From assembly GCA_964348015.1 (NCBI GenBank), contig CAYGBC010000030.1, positions 1-64,000 on the forward strand: DNA of 64,000 nt. Direction: 5' to 3'. Below the pieces are notes generated by a model. That model made no database searches and was not told the origin of the DNA. It saw nothing but the letters and a program-made list of their open reading frames with translations. This DNA is from SOIA01 sp964348015 (GTDB lineage: Bacteria; Acidobacteriota; Aminicenantia; Aminicenantales; Aminicenantaceae). The translations under genes were made by a program, and so were the position numbers. Numbering within the stretch: position 1 is the stretch's first letter; every line of letters starts with the position of its first letter. This document shows, one piece after another, positions 25,457 through 34,060 of the stretch.

Positions 25457-25614
25457 GGGATCAGGCTTTGATAACTTGGAGTTTTTTCGAAGACAGATCA
25501 ATTGATTTAGAGTGCTGGAAGTCTGCCGTTCCGAAATGTATTTTCTGTCTGCGTTTAAGAAAAAAGATTTAAATTTTAAGATTGAAGTTATCAAAGTTAT
25601 CAAAGCCTGACCCC
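25457..25614. repeat. inverted-repeat element with GGGGTCAGGCTTTGATAACTT ends
   Basis: The left arm at 25457-25477 and right arm at 25594-25614 are inverted copies of 21 bases with one mismatch, enclosing about 116 non-coding bases. The right arm has a short internal tandem of its inner end (TTATCAAAG twice). A single arm recurs at 13666-13683. It fills the gap between ppdK and the next gene and ends 11 bases before that gene's ATG. Confidence 0.78.
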
Positions 25615-25625
25615 AAGTGAAGAAT

Positions 25626-26564
25626 ATGATTCGGTTTTTTCGGAAGGCTGGATTTCCTTTCAAATTCGTCTACAGTAACGATTATTGGATTGTCGATTTG
25701 GGAGAGCATGTCTTTCCTGTGGTCAAGTACAGACTGATATATGAGGCACTTCTCCGCCAGGGGGCCAAAAAAGACGATTTTCTTCTTCCCCTGCTTCCAG
25801 CTGAGGAAGATCTTCTTCTGGTTCATACTCCCAAATACATCAAGAAATTGAAATCTGGGACTCTGTCTCATTCAGAGATCTTGACTCTCGAGCTTCCGTA
25901 TTCTCCAGAGCTCCTGGAATTTGCTCTGCGATTCGTGGGCGGAACTATTCTTGTGGCTGAAAAAGCCGTCGAGGATGGCTTGGCGGTGCATATCGGAGGA
26001 GGATTCCATCACGCTTTCCCTGGTCATGGGGAAGGCTTCTGTGCTCTGAACGATGTGGCTGTCTCCCTGGAGAAAATGAAGCGGGAAGAAAAGATAGAAA
26101 GAGCGATGATTGTCGACTGTGACCTCCATCAAGGCAACGGAACCGCGTTCATCTTTTCCCGCAAGGACTATGTGTTCACTTTTTCCATCCACCAGATGGA
26201 TATCTATCCTGCCGAAAAACCTCCGAGTTCACTGGATGTGGGTTTGTGGTCAGGAGATGGGGATGAAAAATACCTGAACGCGCTCAGATCGAATTTCCCG
26301 CGCTTGTACAAAGAGTTTCAACCAGATCTTGTATTTTATCTTGCGGGAGCTGACCCGTACGAGAAAGATCAGCTGGGAAACCTGAGGCTCACTTTGGAAG
26401 GCTTAAAAGAGCGGGACAGGATCGTGATCGAGGAAGCCCGAAATCTTCACATTCCTGTAGCCGTACTGTTCGCAGGAGGATATGCCTTTGATGTGAAAGA
26501 GACTGTCTCGATTCACCTCAATACAATCAAAGTCGCTCAGAAAATCCAGAGAAAATATTCTTAG
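25626..26564 (+). CDS. histone deacetylase-family (AcuC/acetylpolyamine amidohydrolase-like) enzyme
   Basis: 312 residues from the ATG at 25626 (a GTG nine bases earlier touches the repeat arm). It has the class I deacetylase core: HIGGGFHHAFPGHGEGFCALND carries the paired catalytic His residues, VDCDLHQGNGTA and LAGADPYEKDQLGNL the zinc-binding Asp and His residues, and FAGGYAF the oxyanion Tyr. Bacterial members deacetylate acetoin-pathway or small acetylated substrates, or proteins; the substrate here is unknown. The final bases overlap the convergent cutA gene by four. Confidence 0.9.
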   Translation: MIRFFRKAGFPFKFVYSNDYWIVDLGEHVFPVVKYRLIYEALLRQGAKKDDFLLPLLPAEEDLLLVHTPKYIKKLKSGTLSHSEILTLELPYSPELLEFALRFVGGTILVAEKAVEDGLAVHIGGGFHHAFPGHGEGFCALNDVAVSLEKMKREEKIERAMIVDCDLHQGNGTAFIFSRKDYVFTFSIHQMDIYPAEKPPSSLDVGLWSGDGDEKYLNALRSNFPRLYKEFQPDLVFYLAGADPYEKDQLGNLRLTLEGLKERDRIVIEEARNLHIPVAVLFAGGYAFDVKETVSIHLNTIKVAQKIQRKYS

Positions 26565-26881
26565 CCTTTCGTTTCTTTTTCGATCCAGCTCAAATAATCT
26601 GCTGAACCCTTCTGGACAGGAAGGGCGATGATTTCGGGAACATCGTGCGGGTGAACCTCTCGGAGTTTTTTTTCCAGCTTGGGGAATAGAGAAGCCCTGG
26701 TCTTTATGAAAAGGATGTGTTCAGTCTCTTCCGCGATCTTCCCTTTCCACCAGTAGAAAGATTTAGAAGCGCCAGAGATTGTGACGCATGCCGCCAACTT
26801 TTCCTCGAGAATTGGCATGGCGAGCGTCTGGCCGGTCTTTGCATCCGGCACTGTTGTCAAAACAAGAATGAATTCGTCCAT
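26561..26881 (-). CDS. cutA: divalent-cation tolerance protein CutA
   Basis: 106 residues, the family length. LVLTTVPDAKTGQTLAMPIL, EKLAACVTI, SFYWWKGKIAEETEHILFIKT and HPHDVPEIIALPVQKGSADY are the classic CutA1 trimer motifs, of a PII-like ferredoxin fold. Originally tied to copper tolerance in E. coli, the biochemical role remains open. AAGGGG lies before the ATG. Confidence 0.95.
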   Translation of the reverse strand: MDEFILVLTTVPDAKTGQTLAMPILEEKLAACVTISGASKSFYWWKGKIAEETEHILFIKTRASLFPKLEKKLREVHPHDVPEIIALPVQKGSADYLSWIEKETKG

Positions 26882-26972
26882 CGGTAAACCCCTTTCGGCA
26901 ATACTCCTGAATTCCGATCAAGAGTCAAGAAAGCTGTGGATTGATGTGTCAAGATATCTTTATCCGGAACTA

Positions 26973-28199
26973 TTATTCCTGGAGGAAGATGTGGGCAAAG
27001 ACCTTAGCGTCACCCATCATGTTGTCGATGATGCAGTATTCATTGGGCTGATGGGCGGTTTCATCGAGCTTCGCCCAGCAGGCCGCTTCGAATTGGGCTC
27101 TCCGAAACAGAGCGGCAACGGTTCCTCCTCCGATTCCAGTAGCTTTTCCCTCTTTTTTATAGATGTCTTGGATCGCGCTTTTCAATGCCAGAACGACCGG
27201 GGCATCTGATGAAGTCGGCGGGGCTGCGGGGGCTTTTTGTGTTTCTTCCAGGGTAATTTTCACTTTAAACTCTTTTTCAATTTTTGCGGTCATTGTGTTG
27301 ATGGCTTTGATGACCTCATCGACTGTGTACCGCGGAAGGATACGATTGTCCATGTAGAACACGTCTTCTCCCGGAATAGTGTTAATGTTGGGGACATTCG
27401 ATTCCTTTTTCGTGGGCTCAAACGTGGATATCGGCGGGTCAAAAAGCGCATCCTTGTCAGGAAAAACGTTATACAGTTTGTTCAATTCGGTCACAAGAAA
27501 GGAAGCCGCTTTAAAGCTGTTGATCCCTTTTTCAGGCGTCGACCCGTGCGCTTGTTTGCCCTCTGTCCTGAACTTGAGCCAGAGGAGGCTCTTCTCAGCG
27601 ACTTCGATCATTGTCCCTTCTTCGTTTCCGGCATCCGGAACAATGATCAAGTCCTGTTTTCGAAAGGCGTTGCTGTGCTTGAGGACGTAGTCGATTCCTT
27701 TCTCGCTTCCGGTCTCTTCATCCGCCACCAGGGCGATACCGATGTCGTAATTCGGTTTCAGGCCTTCCTCACGGAAGGCTTTGACAGCATACAGAGACGC
27801 CACCATGTCCTGCTGATTGTCTTCGACTCCCCTTCCGTAGATCTTTCCACCTTCCACCCAGGCTTTAAAAGGATCTCCCTTCCACTGTGCCAGTTCTCCT
27901 GGAGGAACGATATCCATGTGCGTCATGATCCATATGGTTTTGGAGGAATTCTTACCCTCATAGCGAGCGAGAATATTCGGGCGATAATCCGTTGGAGCGT
28001 CCAAGTCTGGGGCTTTGATGACTTCGACACGGCTGAATCCGTTTTTCTTCAAGTGGTCGAGCAGGACCTCCGCCTTTTGGGCTTCTCCTTCTCCTCCACT
28101 CGAAGGTGCGATAGCGGGAATGGCGCAGAGTTGAATCTGGAAATCAATCATTTCATCGCGGAAGCTGTCTATCCGGCTGATAATTTTTCCCAGCTCCAT
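26973..28199 (-). CDS. M20-family metallopeptidase
   Basis: 408 residues with the ArgE/DapE/dipeptidase layout. MTHMDIVPPG (first metal His), GRGVEDNQQDM (bridging Asp), VADEETGSEKGIDYVLKH (catalytic Glu pair) and PDAGNEEG (metal Asp) form the di-zinc site. A dimerisation lid lies at about 195-310 (KQAHGSTPEKGINS). A conserved His in DETAHQPNEYC completes it near the C-terminus. It probably hydrolyses short peptides or N-acyl amino acids in the cytoplasm, since no signal peptide is seen. GGAGG precedes the ATG by seven bases. Confidence 0.92.
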   Translation of the reverse strand: MELGKIISRIDSFRDEMIDFQIQLCAIPAIAPSSGGEGEAQKAEVLLDHLKKNGFSRVEVIKAPDLDAPTDYRPNILARYEGKNSSKTIWIMTHMDIVPPGELAQWKGDPFKAWVEGGKIYGRGVEDNQQDMVASLYAVKAFREEGLKPNYDIGIALVADEETGSEKGIDYVLKHSNAFRKQDLIIVPDAGNEEGTMIEVAEKSLLWLKFRTEGKQAHGSTPEKGINSFKAASFLVTELNKLYNVFPDKDALFDPPISTFEPTKKESNVPNINTIPGEDVFYMDNRILPRYTVDEVIKAINTMTAKIEKEFKVKITLEETQKAPAAPPTSSDAPVVLALKSAIQDIYKKEGKATGIGGGTVAALFRRAQFEAACWAKLDETAHQPNEYCIIDNMMGDAKVFAHIFLQE

Positions 28200-28343
28200 C
28201 GTGAGGCCTCCTCTTTTGGAGAATAATATCCCACCTCTAAGCTATAAGCAACTCATTTGGGACATTTTAATTCTGATTGACATGTTTTTTAGCTCTGTAT
28301 TCAGATTCATGTCAAGGCTCTCTCTCCGAATCGGAAACAACAT

Positions 28344-28925
28344 TCATACATCCGGGGACCGGGAGAACATTCTGGATCCGATGAACGCGTAGTGAACTGC
28401 CGAAAGAAACGTGAAAAGGAGGGTGAGAAAGTACAGCCAGATGAGAGATGGAGACGAAACCTGTTTGGTATTGAGAAAAAGGACGAGAAGAGGGACCATG
28501 ATCTGGAGCACCGTGCATGTTTTTCCCAGCAATGATGGGAGAAAGGTCGTCTGACCTCTCAGTTTATAAAGGACGAACGCTCCGGAGGCGATGATCACAT
28601 CTCGGCCGACGACAGACGCTGTCAGCCAAAGTGGAATAACATTCGGCGAGTTCAGAGTCGGGACGGTCAGAATGACAAAGGAAGCCGTCATCAATAATTT
28701 GTCAGCGGCCGGGTCGAGGAAAGCTCCGATTTTGGTCTTCATGTGCAGAATCCGTGCCGTAAAGCCGTCCAAAACATCCGTGAATCCTGCAAACAGAAAA
28801 ACAGCGAATGCTTCGGGAGTCTTTCTTTGGACCATCAATATAAGGAAAATCGGGATCAGAAGTATTCTCAGTAAAGTCAGAGTGTTCGGGAGGTTAAATA
28901 ATTTATCCTTCTTGTCTTGAGCCAT
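28344..28925 (-). CDS. pgsA: CDP-diacylglycerol--glycerol-3-phosphate 3-phosphatidyltransferase
   Basis: 193 residues. NLPNTLTLLRILLIPIFLIL starts the membrane core and DVLDGFTARILHMKTKIGAF followed by LDPAADKLL is the CDP-alcohol phosphotransferase motif D-G-x2-A-R-x8-G-x3-D-x3-D. About five membrane helices follow. It makes phosphatidylglycerol phosphate in the inner membrane. Within the CDP-alcohol family pgsA is the best fit by length and the LPN-T-LTxxR start, but phosphatidylserine or inositol-type transferases cannot be fully excluded. Confidence 0.92.
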   Translation of the reverse strand: MAQDKKDKLFNLPNTLTLLRILLIPIFLILMVQRKTPEAFAVFLFAGFTDVLDGFTARILHMKTKIGAFLDPAADKLLMTASFVILTVPTLNSPNVIPLWLTASVVGRDVIIASGAFVLYKLRGQTTFLPSLLGKTCTVLQIMVPLLVLFLNTKQVSSPSLIWLYFLTLLFTFLSAVHYAFIGSRMFSRSPDV

Positions 28926-28961
28926 GGAAGAGTTGTTTCCTGTTTATTCCGTTGAGACGTC

Positions 28962-30284
28962 TTATTTAGTCAGAGCCAATACGATATCCAGGAGCTGAAT
29001 GGCCTCTTCCCCAGAAACAGTGCTGTCAGGTTGAAAGGACCTGTCCGGCGCGAGTTCCATGATGCCGTAAGACAGCATTTTGATGATCGATTGATAATAG
29101 TAATTCTGGGGGGAAACATCCGAGATCTCGATCCGGTCCGGTGGGATCAGTGGGATAAACTTGAATCCTTTTTTCCCCAAATAATCTGTGAAGCGAGAAA
29201 TGATTTCTGCTATCTCTGCTCGATTCAAGATTTTTTTCGGCTGAAAAGTATGGTTCGCGTATATCCCCATGATCCGCAATGACGTCATCTGAAGGATGAA
29301 CTTTGAGGCCCAGGAAGTGGATATGTCGATGATGATCGGAGGGGAATCTGTTGGCTCATCCACAATTCCTTTGAATTTGACTGCAAGCAGTGCCGCCATC
29401 TCTTCTCGAGTGAGTGTCTCTGATGCAGGGATGGACTCATACAGGCTGGGGAGTTGGTAAATTCCGAGCTGATTTCTCAGATTTTCGATTTGATCTTTGA
29501 TTTCCTGATTGTCCGGTTCCCGTTTGTTCAGTTGTTCATAGATGGCGAGGCTTTTGGTGTACTGTCCGGCTTGATAGAGTGTCTCGGCGTAATTTTTGAG
29601 TATCTCTGTATCTTCGGGCGCAGCCGAGTTTGCCGCTTTCAAGTGAACCAGGGCGTTTTGAAGCTTGTTTTCCTGTTTGTAAATTCCGGCAAGAATGAGA
29701 TGAGAATCTGTGTGTTGAGGATCAAAATACAGGGCTTTGAGAAGCGCCGCCTTGCCTCTTTTGATGTCCCCCTCTTCCAGGGCGGCATTCGCTTCTTCCA
29801 GGACTTCTTCCAGTTTTCTGTTCTTGAGGTTTTCGTACTGTTTTTTTGCCCAGGGATTCTCCGGTTCTGTTTTGAGAACTTCCCTGAAAGCGGCGAATGC
29901 GTGGTCTTCCCGTCCTGATTGGAGATAGATCTGAGCCAGTCCAGCGTGGGCGAGTGCGAGTTCGGGGCGGATCTTCAGAGCATCTTTAAAATATCTCTCA
30001 GCCGCCTGCAGCTTGTTCATAAGATAATGGACATAGCCTAATCCGACGGAGTAGACAGGGCTCTCTGCTCCCAATTCTGAGAATGTCTGCTCGGCCTTAC
30101 TCCCCCTGCCTTGTTTCAGGTAGTCCCAGGCTTCTTCGGCAAGAATCCTCTCTTCCAGAGAGAGCTCAGCCACGATCGAGGGAGAAAGATTCCCGATGTG
30201 AAACGAAGGGGGAGGCCCCGGGGTGGTGGCGCAGGACCAAAGTCCTATCATGAGTGAAAAAATGATGAATGTTCTTTTTACCAA
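28962..30284 (-). CDS. TPR lipoprotein with C-terminal SLH-like domains
   Basis: 440 residues. A lipoprotein signal ends in LWSC (Cys18), followed by a Pro-rich linker and about six TPRs (about 45-265, for example LALAHAGLAQIYLQSGREDHA). The last 160 residues carry S-layer-homology-like segments: LTREEMAALLAVKFKG, LNRAEIAEIISRFTDYLG and VSGEEAIQLLDIVL. Such TPR-SLH lipoproteins probably connect outer-membrane or peptidoglycan components; the direct binding partner is unknown. The start overlaps hflX by seven bases, so it is probably in the miaA-hflX transcript. Confidence 0.85.
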   Translation of the reverse strand: MVKRTFIIFSLMIGLWSCATTPGPPPSFHIGNLSPSIVAELSLEERILAEEAWDYLKQGRGSKAEQTFSELGAESPVYSVGLGYVHYLMNKLQAAERYFKDALKIRPELALAHAGLAQIYLQSGREDHAFAAFREVLKTEPENPWAKKQYENLKNRKLEEVLEEANAALEEGDIKRGKAALLKALYFDPQHTDSHLILAGIYKQENKLQNALVHLKAANSAAPEDTEILKNYAETLYQAGQYTKSLAIYEQLNKREPDNQEIKDQIENLRNQLGIYQLPSLYESIPASETLTREEMAALLAVKFKGIVDEPTDSPPIIIDISTSWASKFILQMTSLRIMGIYANHTFQPKKILNRAEIAEIISRFTDYLGKKGFKFIPLIPPDRIEISDVSPQNYYYQSIIKMLSYGIMELAPDRSFQPDSTVSGEEAIQLLDIVLALTK

Positions 30285-31546
30285 TTTTCTTCTCCTTTTT
30301 TGATGTAAGGAAGATAATTGACTATGGACCGAGGATCAGCCATGATCTTCAATTCAGAATAGTCGCCGTCCTCTCTTCTTTTCAGAATTATAGTCCACTT
30401 CGAAAATGATTCTATCATTTCCTTTCGGGAATTCGGGATGCGCAGATAGAAGAGTTCCATGTCTCGAAACAAAATCGCCCTGAGTTGCTCTTTGAGATCC
30501 TGGATTCCATCCCCGGTTTTGGCGGATGTGTAGACGGAATAGCTGTCCGGGGATTGGTTTTTTCGCAAAAGTTCCTTTGCGTTCGGCAGCAGGTCGATCT
30601 TGTTGAATACTTTGATGGTCGGAATATCGGGTATTCCGATGTCTGAAAGAGTGTCTTCCACAGCGGTGATCTGGCTGTGGGTCGACGAGCTGGTGATGTC
30701 GATCACATGGATTATACAATCCGCATCCTTGAGCTCTTCGAGTGTTGCCCTGAAGGAGGTGATCAATTCGACAGGAATTTTTTTTATGAATCCGACTGTA
30801 TCACTCAGGAAAAAGTAGAGACCATCAGAAAAGCTCACTCGACGCAGGATGGGGTCCAGGGTGGCGAAGAGTTGAGGCGAGGTGAACATATTCGCCCGAG
30901 AAAGATGGTTGAACAGAGTGGACTTCCCGGCATTCGTGTATCCCACGAGTGAAACAAACGGAATCGGGCTCGTCTGTCTTCTTTTTCTTTGTGTGGCCCG
31001 TCGCTTTTGGACCTTCAGAATTTCCTTTTTAATTTTGGAAATTCTATCCTGAATTCTCCGCCTGTCTTCTTCCAGCTTTTTTTCTCCGGGGCCTCGGGTC
31101 CCGATTCCTCCTCCGAGACGTGAAAGAGCTGTGCCCTTGCCGAGCAGGCGGGGGAGATAGTAGTTGAGCTGAGCATGCTCCACCTGCAGTTTGCCCTCCC
31201 TGCTCCTGGCTCTCTGGGCAAATATATCGAGAATCAGTTGTGTCCGGTCTATCACTTTGGCTTGAATGTCGTCTTCCAAATTCTGCTGTTGGATCGGACT
31301 GAGGTCATTGTCGAAAATGATCAAGTCGGCCTCTGTTTCTTCTTTGATGCGGATGATTTCCGAGACTTTGCCCTCTCCGATCAGGTATTTTGGACTGATC
31401 TCCTGCCGGAACTGGAACGTTTCGGCAACGACTTCAGCCCCCGCAGTGTGGGCCAGCCCTCTGAGCTCCTTCATGGATTCCTCGGCTTCTAATTTTTCTT
31501 TCCTTTTTGTGGCGAGATGGATGAGTATGGCTTTTTCCGTATTCAT
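30278..31546 (-). CDS. hflX: GTPase HflX
   Basis: 422 residues. The N-terminal HflX domain contains FDNDLSPIQQQNLED; a basic linker with GGGIGTRGPGEKKLEEDRR is the family hallmark, and the GTPase domain has GYTNAGKSTLFNHLS, DTVGFI and NKIDLLP. HflX binds the 50S subunit and splits stalled or heat-damaged ribosomes. It starts inside the miaA stop (ATGA overlap), the widely conserved miaA-hflX order but without hfq between them. Confidence 0.97.
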   Translation of the reverse strand: MNTEKAILIHLATKRKEKLEAEESMKELRGLAHTAGAEVVAETFQFRQEISPKYLIGEGKVSEIIRIKEETEADLIIFDNDLSPIQQQNLEDDIQAKVIDRTQLILDIFAQRARSREGKLQVEHAQLNYYLPRLLGKGTALSRLGGGIGTRGPGEKKLEEDRRRIQDRISKIKKEILKVQKRRATQRKRRQTSPIPFVSLVGYTNAGKSTLFNHLSRANMFTSPQLFATLDPILRRVSFSDGLYFFLSDTVGFIKKIPVELITSFRATLEELKDADCIIHVIDITSSSTHSQITAVEDTLSDIGIPDIPTIKVFNKIDLLPNAKELLRKNQSPDSYSVYTSAKTGDGIQDLKEQLRAILFRDMELFYLRIPNSRKEMIESFSKWTIILKRREDGDYSELKIMADPRSIVNYLPYIKKGEENW

Positions 31547-32466
31547 ACGAGGCTGTCCTTGACGTGTTTCACGATTGACGAATATTCTTCCGGAGAAAAC
31601 CAGTTTATCCCCTTCATTTTCCTGAACCAGGTCATCTGTCTTTTGGCGTAGTGGCGTGTATCCCTTTTGGTGAGAGAGATGGCTTCTTCCAGGGAAATTT
31701 CCTCCTTTAAGAATTGGAGAGCGTGTTTATAACCAAGAGCGCGGAACGGAGGGGAGCTCTCATCGGTCCCCTTCTGCAGAAGGTCTTCCACTTCTTGGAT
31801 GAGACCTCTTTCGAACATTTTGTCTGCTCTCTGTTCTATTCTCGAATAGAGCTCCTGCCTTCCTAATTTTAGCCCAATTTTTATGATATTGAAATCTTCC
31901 ACTGCGGATTGAGTGTCGGAGAAATGCGCAGAAATAGGTTTTTTGGTCGAGAGATAGACTTCGAGCGCCCGGATAATCCGGATTTTATCGTTGCTGTGGA
32001 TTTTTTGACAGTAGACCGGATCGACTTTCATCAGTTTTTCTCTCAGCCGCTCCAGCCCTTTTTCCCGGGCTTCTTTTTCCAGTTTCCGACGCAGTGCAGG
32101 ATCGCTTTTTCCTCCAGGGAAAAGACCGTCGATGAGAGCCTTCAGGTAGAGTCCGGTTCCTCCGACGATGACAGGAAGCCTCTTGCGTTTCATGATCGAG
32201 TCTATCGCATCGACAGCCAGGTCGACGAAATCTGCGGCCGTGAATTGAGTCGAAGGATCTGCGACATCCAGGAGGTGATGAGGGATGTCTTCTCTTTTAT
32301 CGGGGAGGATTTTGTCTGTTCCGATATCGAAGCCTTTGTAGACCTGCATGGAGTCGCAGTTAATGATCTCTCCACCTGTTTCTTTAGAAAGTTTCACCGC
32401 AACGGAACTTTTTCCAACCCCTGTGGGCCCCAGGATGACGACAAGATTTTTCGTTTTATAATGCAA
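31543..32466 (-). CDS. miaA: tRNA dimethylallyltransferase
   Basis: 307 residues from the TTG at 32466. LVVILGPTGVGKSSVAVKLS is the P-loop, followed by INCDSMQVYKGFDIGTDK and PHHLLDVADPS, GGTGLYLKALIDG and, near the C-terminus, ALGYKHALQFL and YAKRQMTWFRK. It adds dimethylallyl to A37 of tRNAs reading UNN codons. Its start lies within the last bases of a tiny membrane-peptide gene, an arrangement that could couple their translation. Confidence 0.95.
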   Translation of the reverse strand: MHYKTKNLVVILGPTGVGKSSVAVKLSKETGGEIINCDSMQVYKGFDIGTDKILPDKREDIPHHLLDVADPSTQFTAADFVDLAVDAIDSIMKRKRLPVIVGGTGLYLKALIDGLFPGGKSDPALRRKLEKEAREKGLERLREKLMKVDPVYCQKIHSNDKIRIIRALEVYLSTKKPISAHFSDTQSAVEDFNIIKIGLKLGRQELYSRIEQRADKMFERGLIQEVEDLLQKGTDESSPPFRALGYKHALQFLKEEISLEEAISLTKRDTRHYAKRQMTWFRKMKGINWFSPEEYSSIVKHVKDSLV

Positions 32467-32536
32467 TTTTAATCAGAAGAAAAATCACAAGGAGTGTTAG
32501 GAACGCTAAAAGAGCGAGAATTTGTTTCCTTTTCAA
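32456..32536 (-). CDS. tiny predicted single-pass membrane peptide
   Basis: A 26-residue frame from a TTG at 32536, with AGGAG seven bases upstream. The product begins MKRKQ and continues as an unbroken hydrophobic helix ILALLAFLTLLVIFLLI ending KIAL: a positive N-terminus plus one membrane span. Its TAA lies 11 bases inside miaA. The good ribosome site and strongly membrane-like composition argue for a real small protein, perhaps a translational coupler for miaA. Without homologues the call is tentative. Confidence 0.45.
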   Translation of the reverse strand: MKRKQILALLAFLTLLVIFLLIKIAL

Positions 32537-32656
32537 TTTGACTCTCCTGAAGTTTCGAGGTTTCTTGCGTGTGCGGCGTGAGGAAGGCTCCCCCAGGTTA
32601 TGTCCATACAGATAATGTATGGATGAAGGGGCTCTCTGTCAAACGGAATCCAGAAT

Positions 32657-33358
32657 TTATCCGCCGAATTGACTGCCGAGAAGGCCAAGGCCGACGTTGA
32701 ACAATGTCTTGAGAAACCAAAAGCCATAAGAGATGAAGAGAGCTTTCTTGGTATCTATCTTGAAGACGGAGGAAAGACCGTAACCAAGGATGCCGAACAT
32801 CCAGAGCTGGAAAAAGTCGACCTGACTCAGTATCACGAAGCCAGTCGAAGTCACCTCCATACGGGGGAAGAAAAGGGCGAGTGTTGTGGTGGTCTGCATG
32901 ACAGATTTTCGCGTGAGGATGAGAATGAGCCGCACAGCGCTTCCGAGGACTTTATCGATTAAATTGGCGTGCAGGTAGACGCTGAGGACCTGCTTATAGT
33001 CTCCTTCAGTCGAGACCATTCGGCTCAGGGCCAACAGTATCAAAGGCTGAAGGAATAAGATGACGATCGTGAATACCGAAGGGATGATAACAAGTAAGAT
33101 CAAACGGTACCACTTGGATTCCAAAAGCTTGAGCTGCTGCTGAGCCCTTTCTTCACCCAGCCTTTCCTGGAGCTCGACGTTGTTCTTCAGGACTTGAACT
33201 TGGTCCTTTTGAAGGTAGGGAGAAATGAGCGCGAGAAAGATGACGAGAATAACGAGAATCACGATCAACGCATCGAACCAGACTGGTTTTTCTGCGACGG
33301 CTTTGAGTGTGTCCTTCGGGTTGAAGAACACTCCCTGGAGACGATCAAAAAAGTCCAC
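32657..33358 (-). CDS. Yip1-like integral membrane protein
   Basis: 233 residues with about five membrane helices (for example ALIVILVILVIFLALISPYL and LILLVIIPSVFTIVILFLQP). FFNPKDTLKAVAEKPVWFDAL at the N-terminus is the typical Yip1-type entry sequence, and the Asp/Gly-rich loop with EGDYKQVLSVYLHANLID is shared with that family. It lies three bases after the ABC ATPase and shares the operon with a membrane-fusion protein, so it may be the membrane partner there. That is inference: known MacAB/LolCDE-type systems use FtsX-type permeases, which this is not. Confidence 0.82.
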   Translation of the reverse strand: MDFFDRLQGVFFNPKDTLKAVAEKPVWFDALIVILVILVIFLALISPYLQKDQVQVLKNNVELQERLGEERAQQQLKLLESKWYRLILLVIIPSVFTIVILFLQPLILLALSRMVSTEGDYKQVLSVYLHANLIDKVLGSAVRLILILTRKSVMQTTTTLALFFPRMEVTSTGFVILSQVDFFQLWMFGILGYGLSSVFKIDTKKALFISYGFWFLKTLFNVGLGLLGSQFGG

Positions 33359-33361
33359 GTC

Positions 33362-34060
33362 TTACTCTCTTTTACGCTCGTCCTTGATGATCTTCCCGTC
33401 CTTGAGGAAAAGTATCCGTTGAGCCTGTTCGGCAATATCCCGGTCGTGAGTGACCATGATAATCGTGTTACCCTGAGAATGTATTTTGTGGAACAGAGAG
33501 AGGATTTCCTGCCCTGTTTTGGAATCCAGGTTGCCCGTGGGCTCATCTGCAAGAAGCAGGGACGGCTCGTTCACCAGGGCGCGAGCGATGGCCACTCTTT
33601 GCCTTTCCCCTCCTGAAAGCTCGGAGGGACGATGGTTCATCCGGTCACTCATTTCAACCATTTCCAAAGCCTTGGAGGTTTTCCTTTCTCGTTCTTTTTT
33701 CTTGGCCCCCTTGTAGATCAGAGGGATTTCCACGTTGTGGAATGCTGTGGCCCGGGGCAGGAGATTGAAGACCTGAAAGACAAATCCTATCTCGGTGTTT
33801 CGGATATAGGCGAGTTCGTTGTCACTGAGAGTGCTGACCAACTTTCCCTTGAGATGGTATTTTCCTTTTGTCGGAGTATCGAGACATCCGATGATGTTCA
33901 TCAAGGTTGATTTTCCTGAACCGGAAGGGCCCATGATGGCCACAAATTCATTCTGGGAAATTGTGAATGTGGCTTCGCAGAGCGCATTGACTTCCTGTTT
34001 CCCGAGCTGGTAGATTTTCCAGAGGTTCTCAGCCGCGATGACTATGTTGTTCTCGCCCAT
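33362..34060 (-). CDS. ABC transporter ATP-binding protein, MacB/LolD type
   Basis: 232 residues. Walker A GPSGSGKSTLMNIIGCLD, the Q-loop FVFQVFNLLPRATAFHNVE, signature LSGGERQRVAIARALVNEP, Walker B SLLLADEPTGNLDSKTG and the switch His in MVTHDRDIAE are all intact. This subfamily powers mechanotransmission-type systems with FtsX-fold permeases. The start shares one base with the stop of the membrane-fusion protein gene. No FtsX-type permease gene is adjacent in this window. Confidence 0.95.
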   Translation of the reverse strand: MGENNIVIAAENLWKIYQLGKQEVNALCEATFTISQNEFVAIMGPSGSGKSTLMNIIGCLDTPTKGKYHLKGKLVSTLSDNELAYIRNTEIGFVFQVFNLLPRATAFHNVEIPLIYKGAKKKERERKTSKALEMVEMSDRMNHRPSELSGGERQRVAIARALVNEPSLLLADEPTGNLDSKTGQEILSLFHKIHSQGNTIIMVTHDRDIAEQAQRILFLKDGKIIKDERKRE

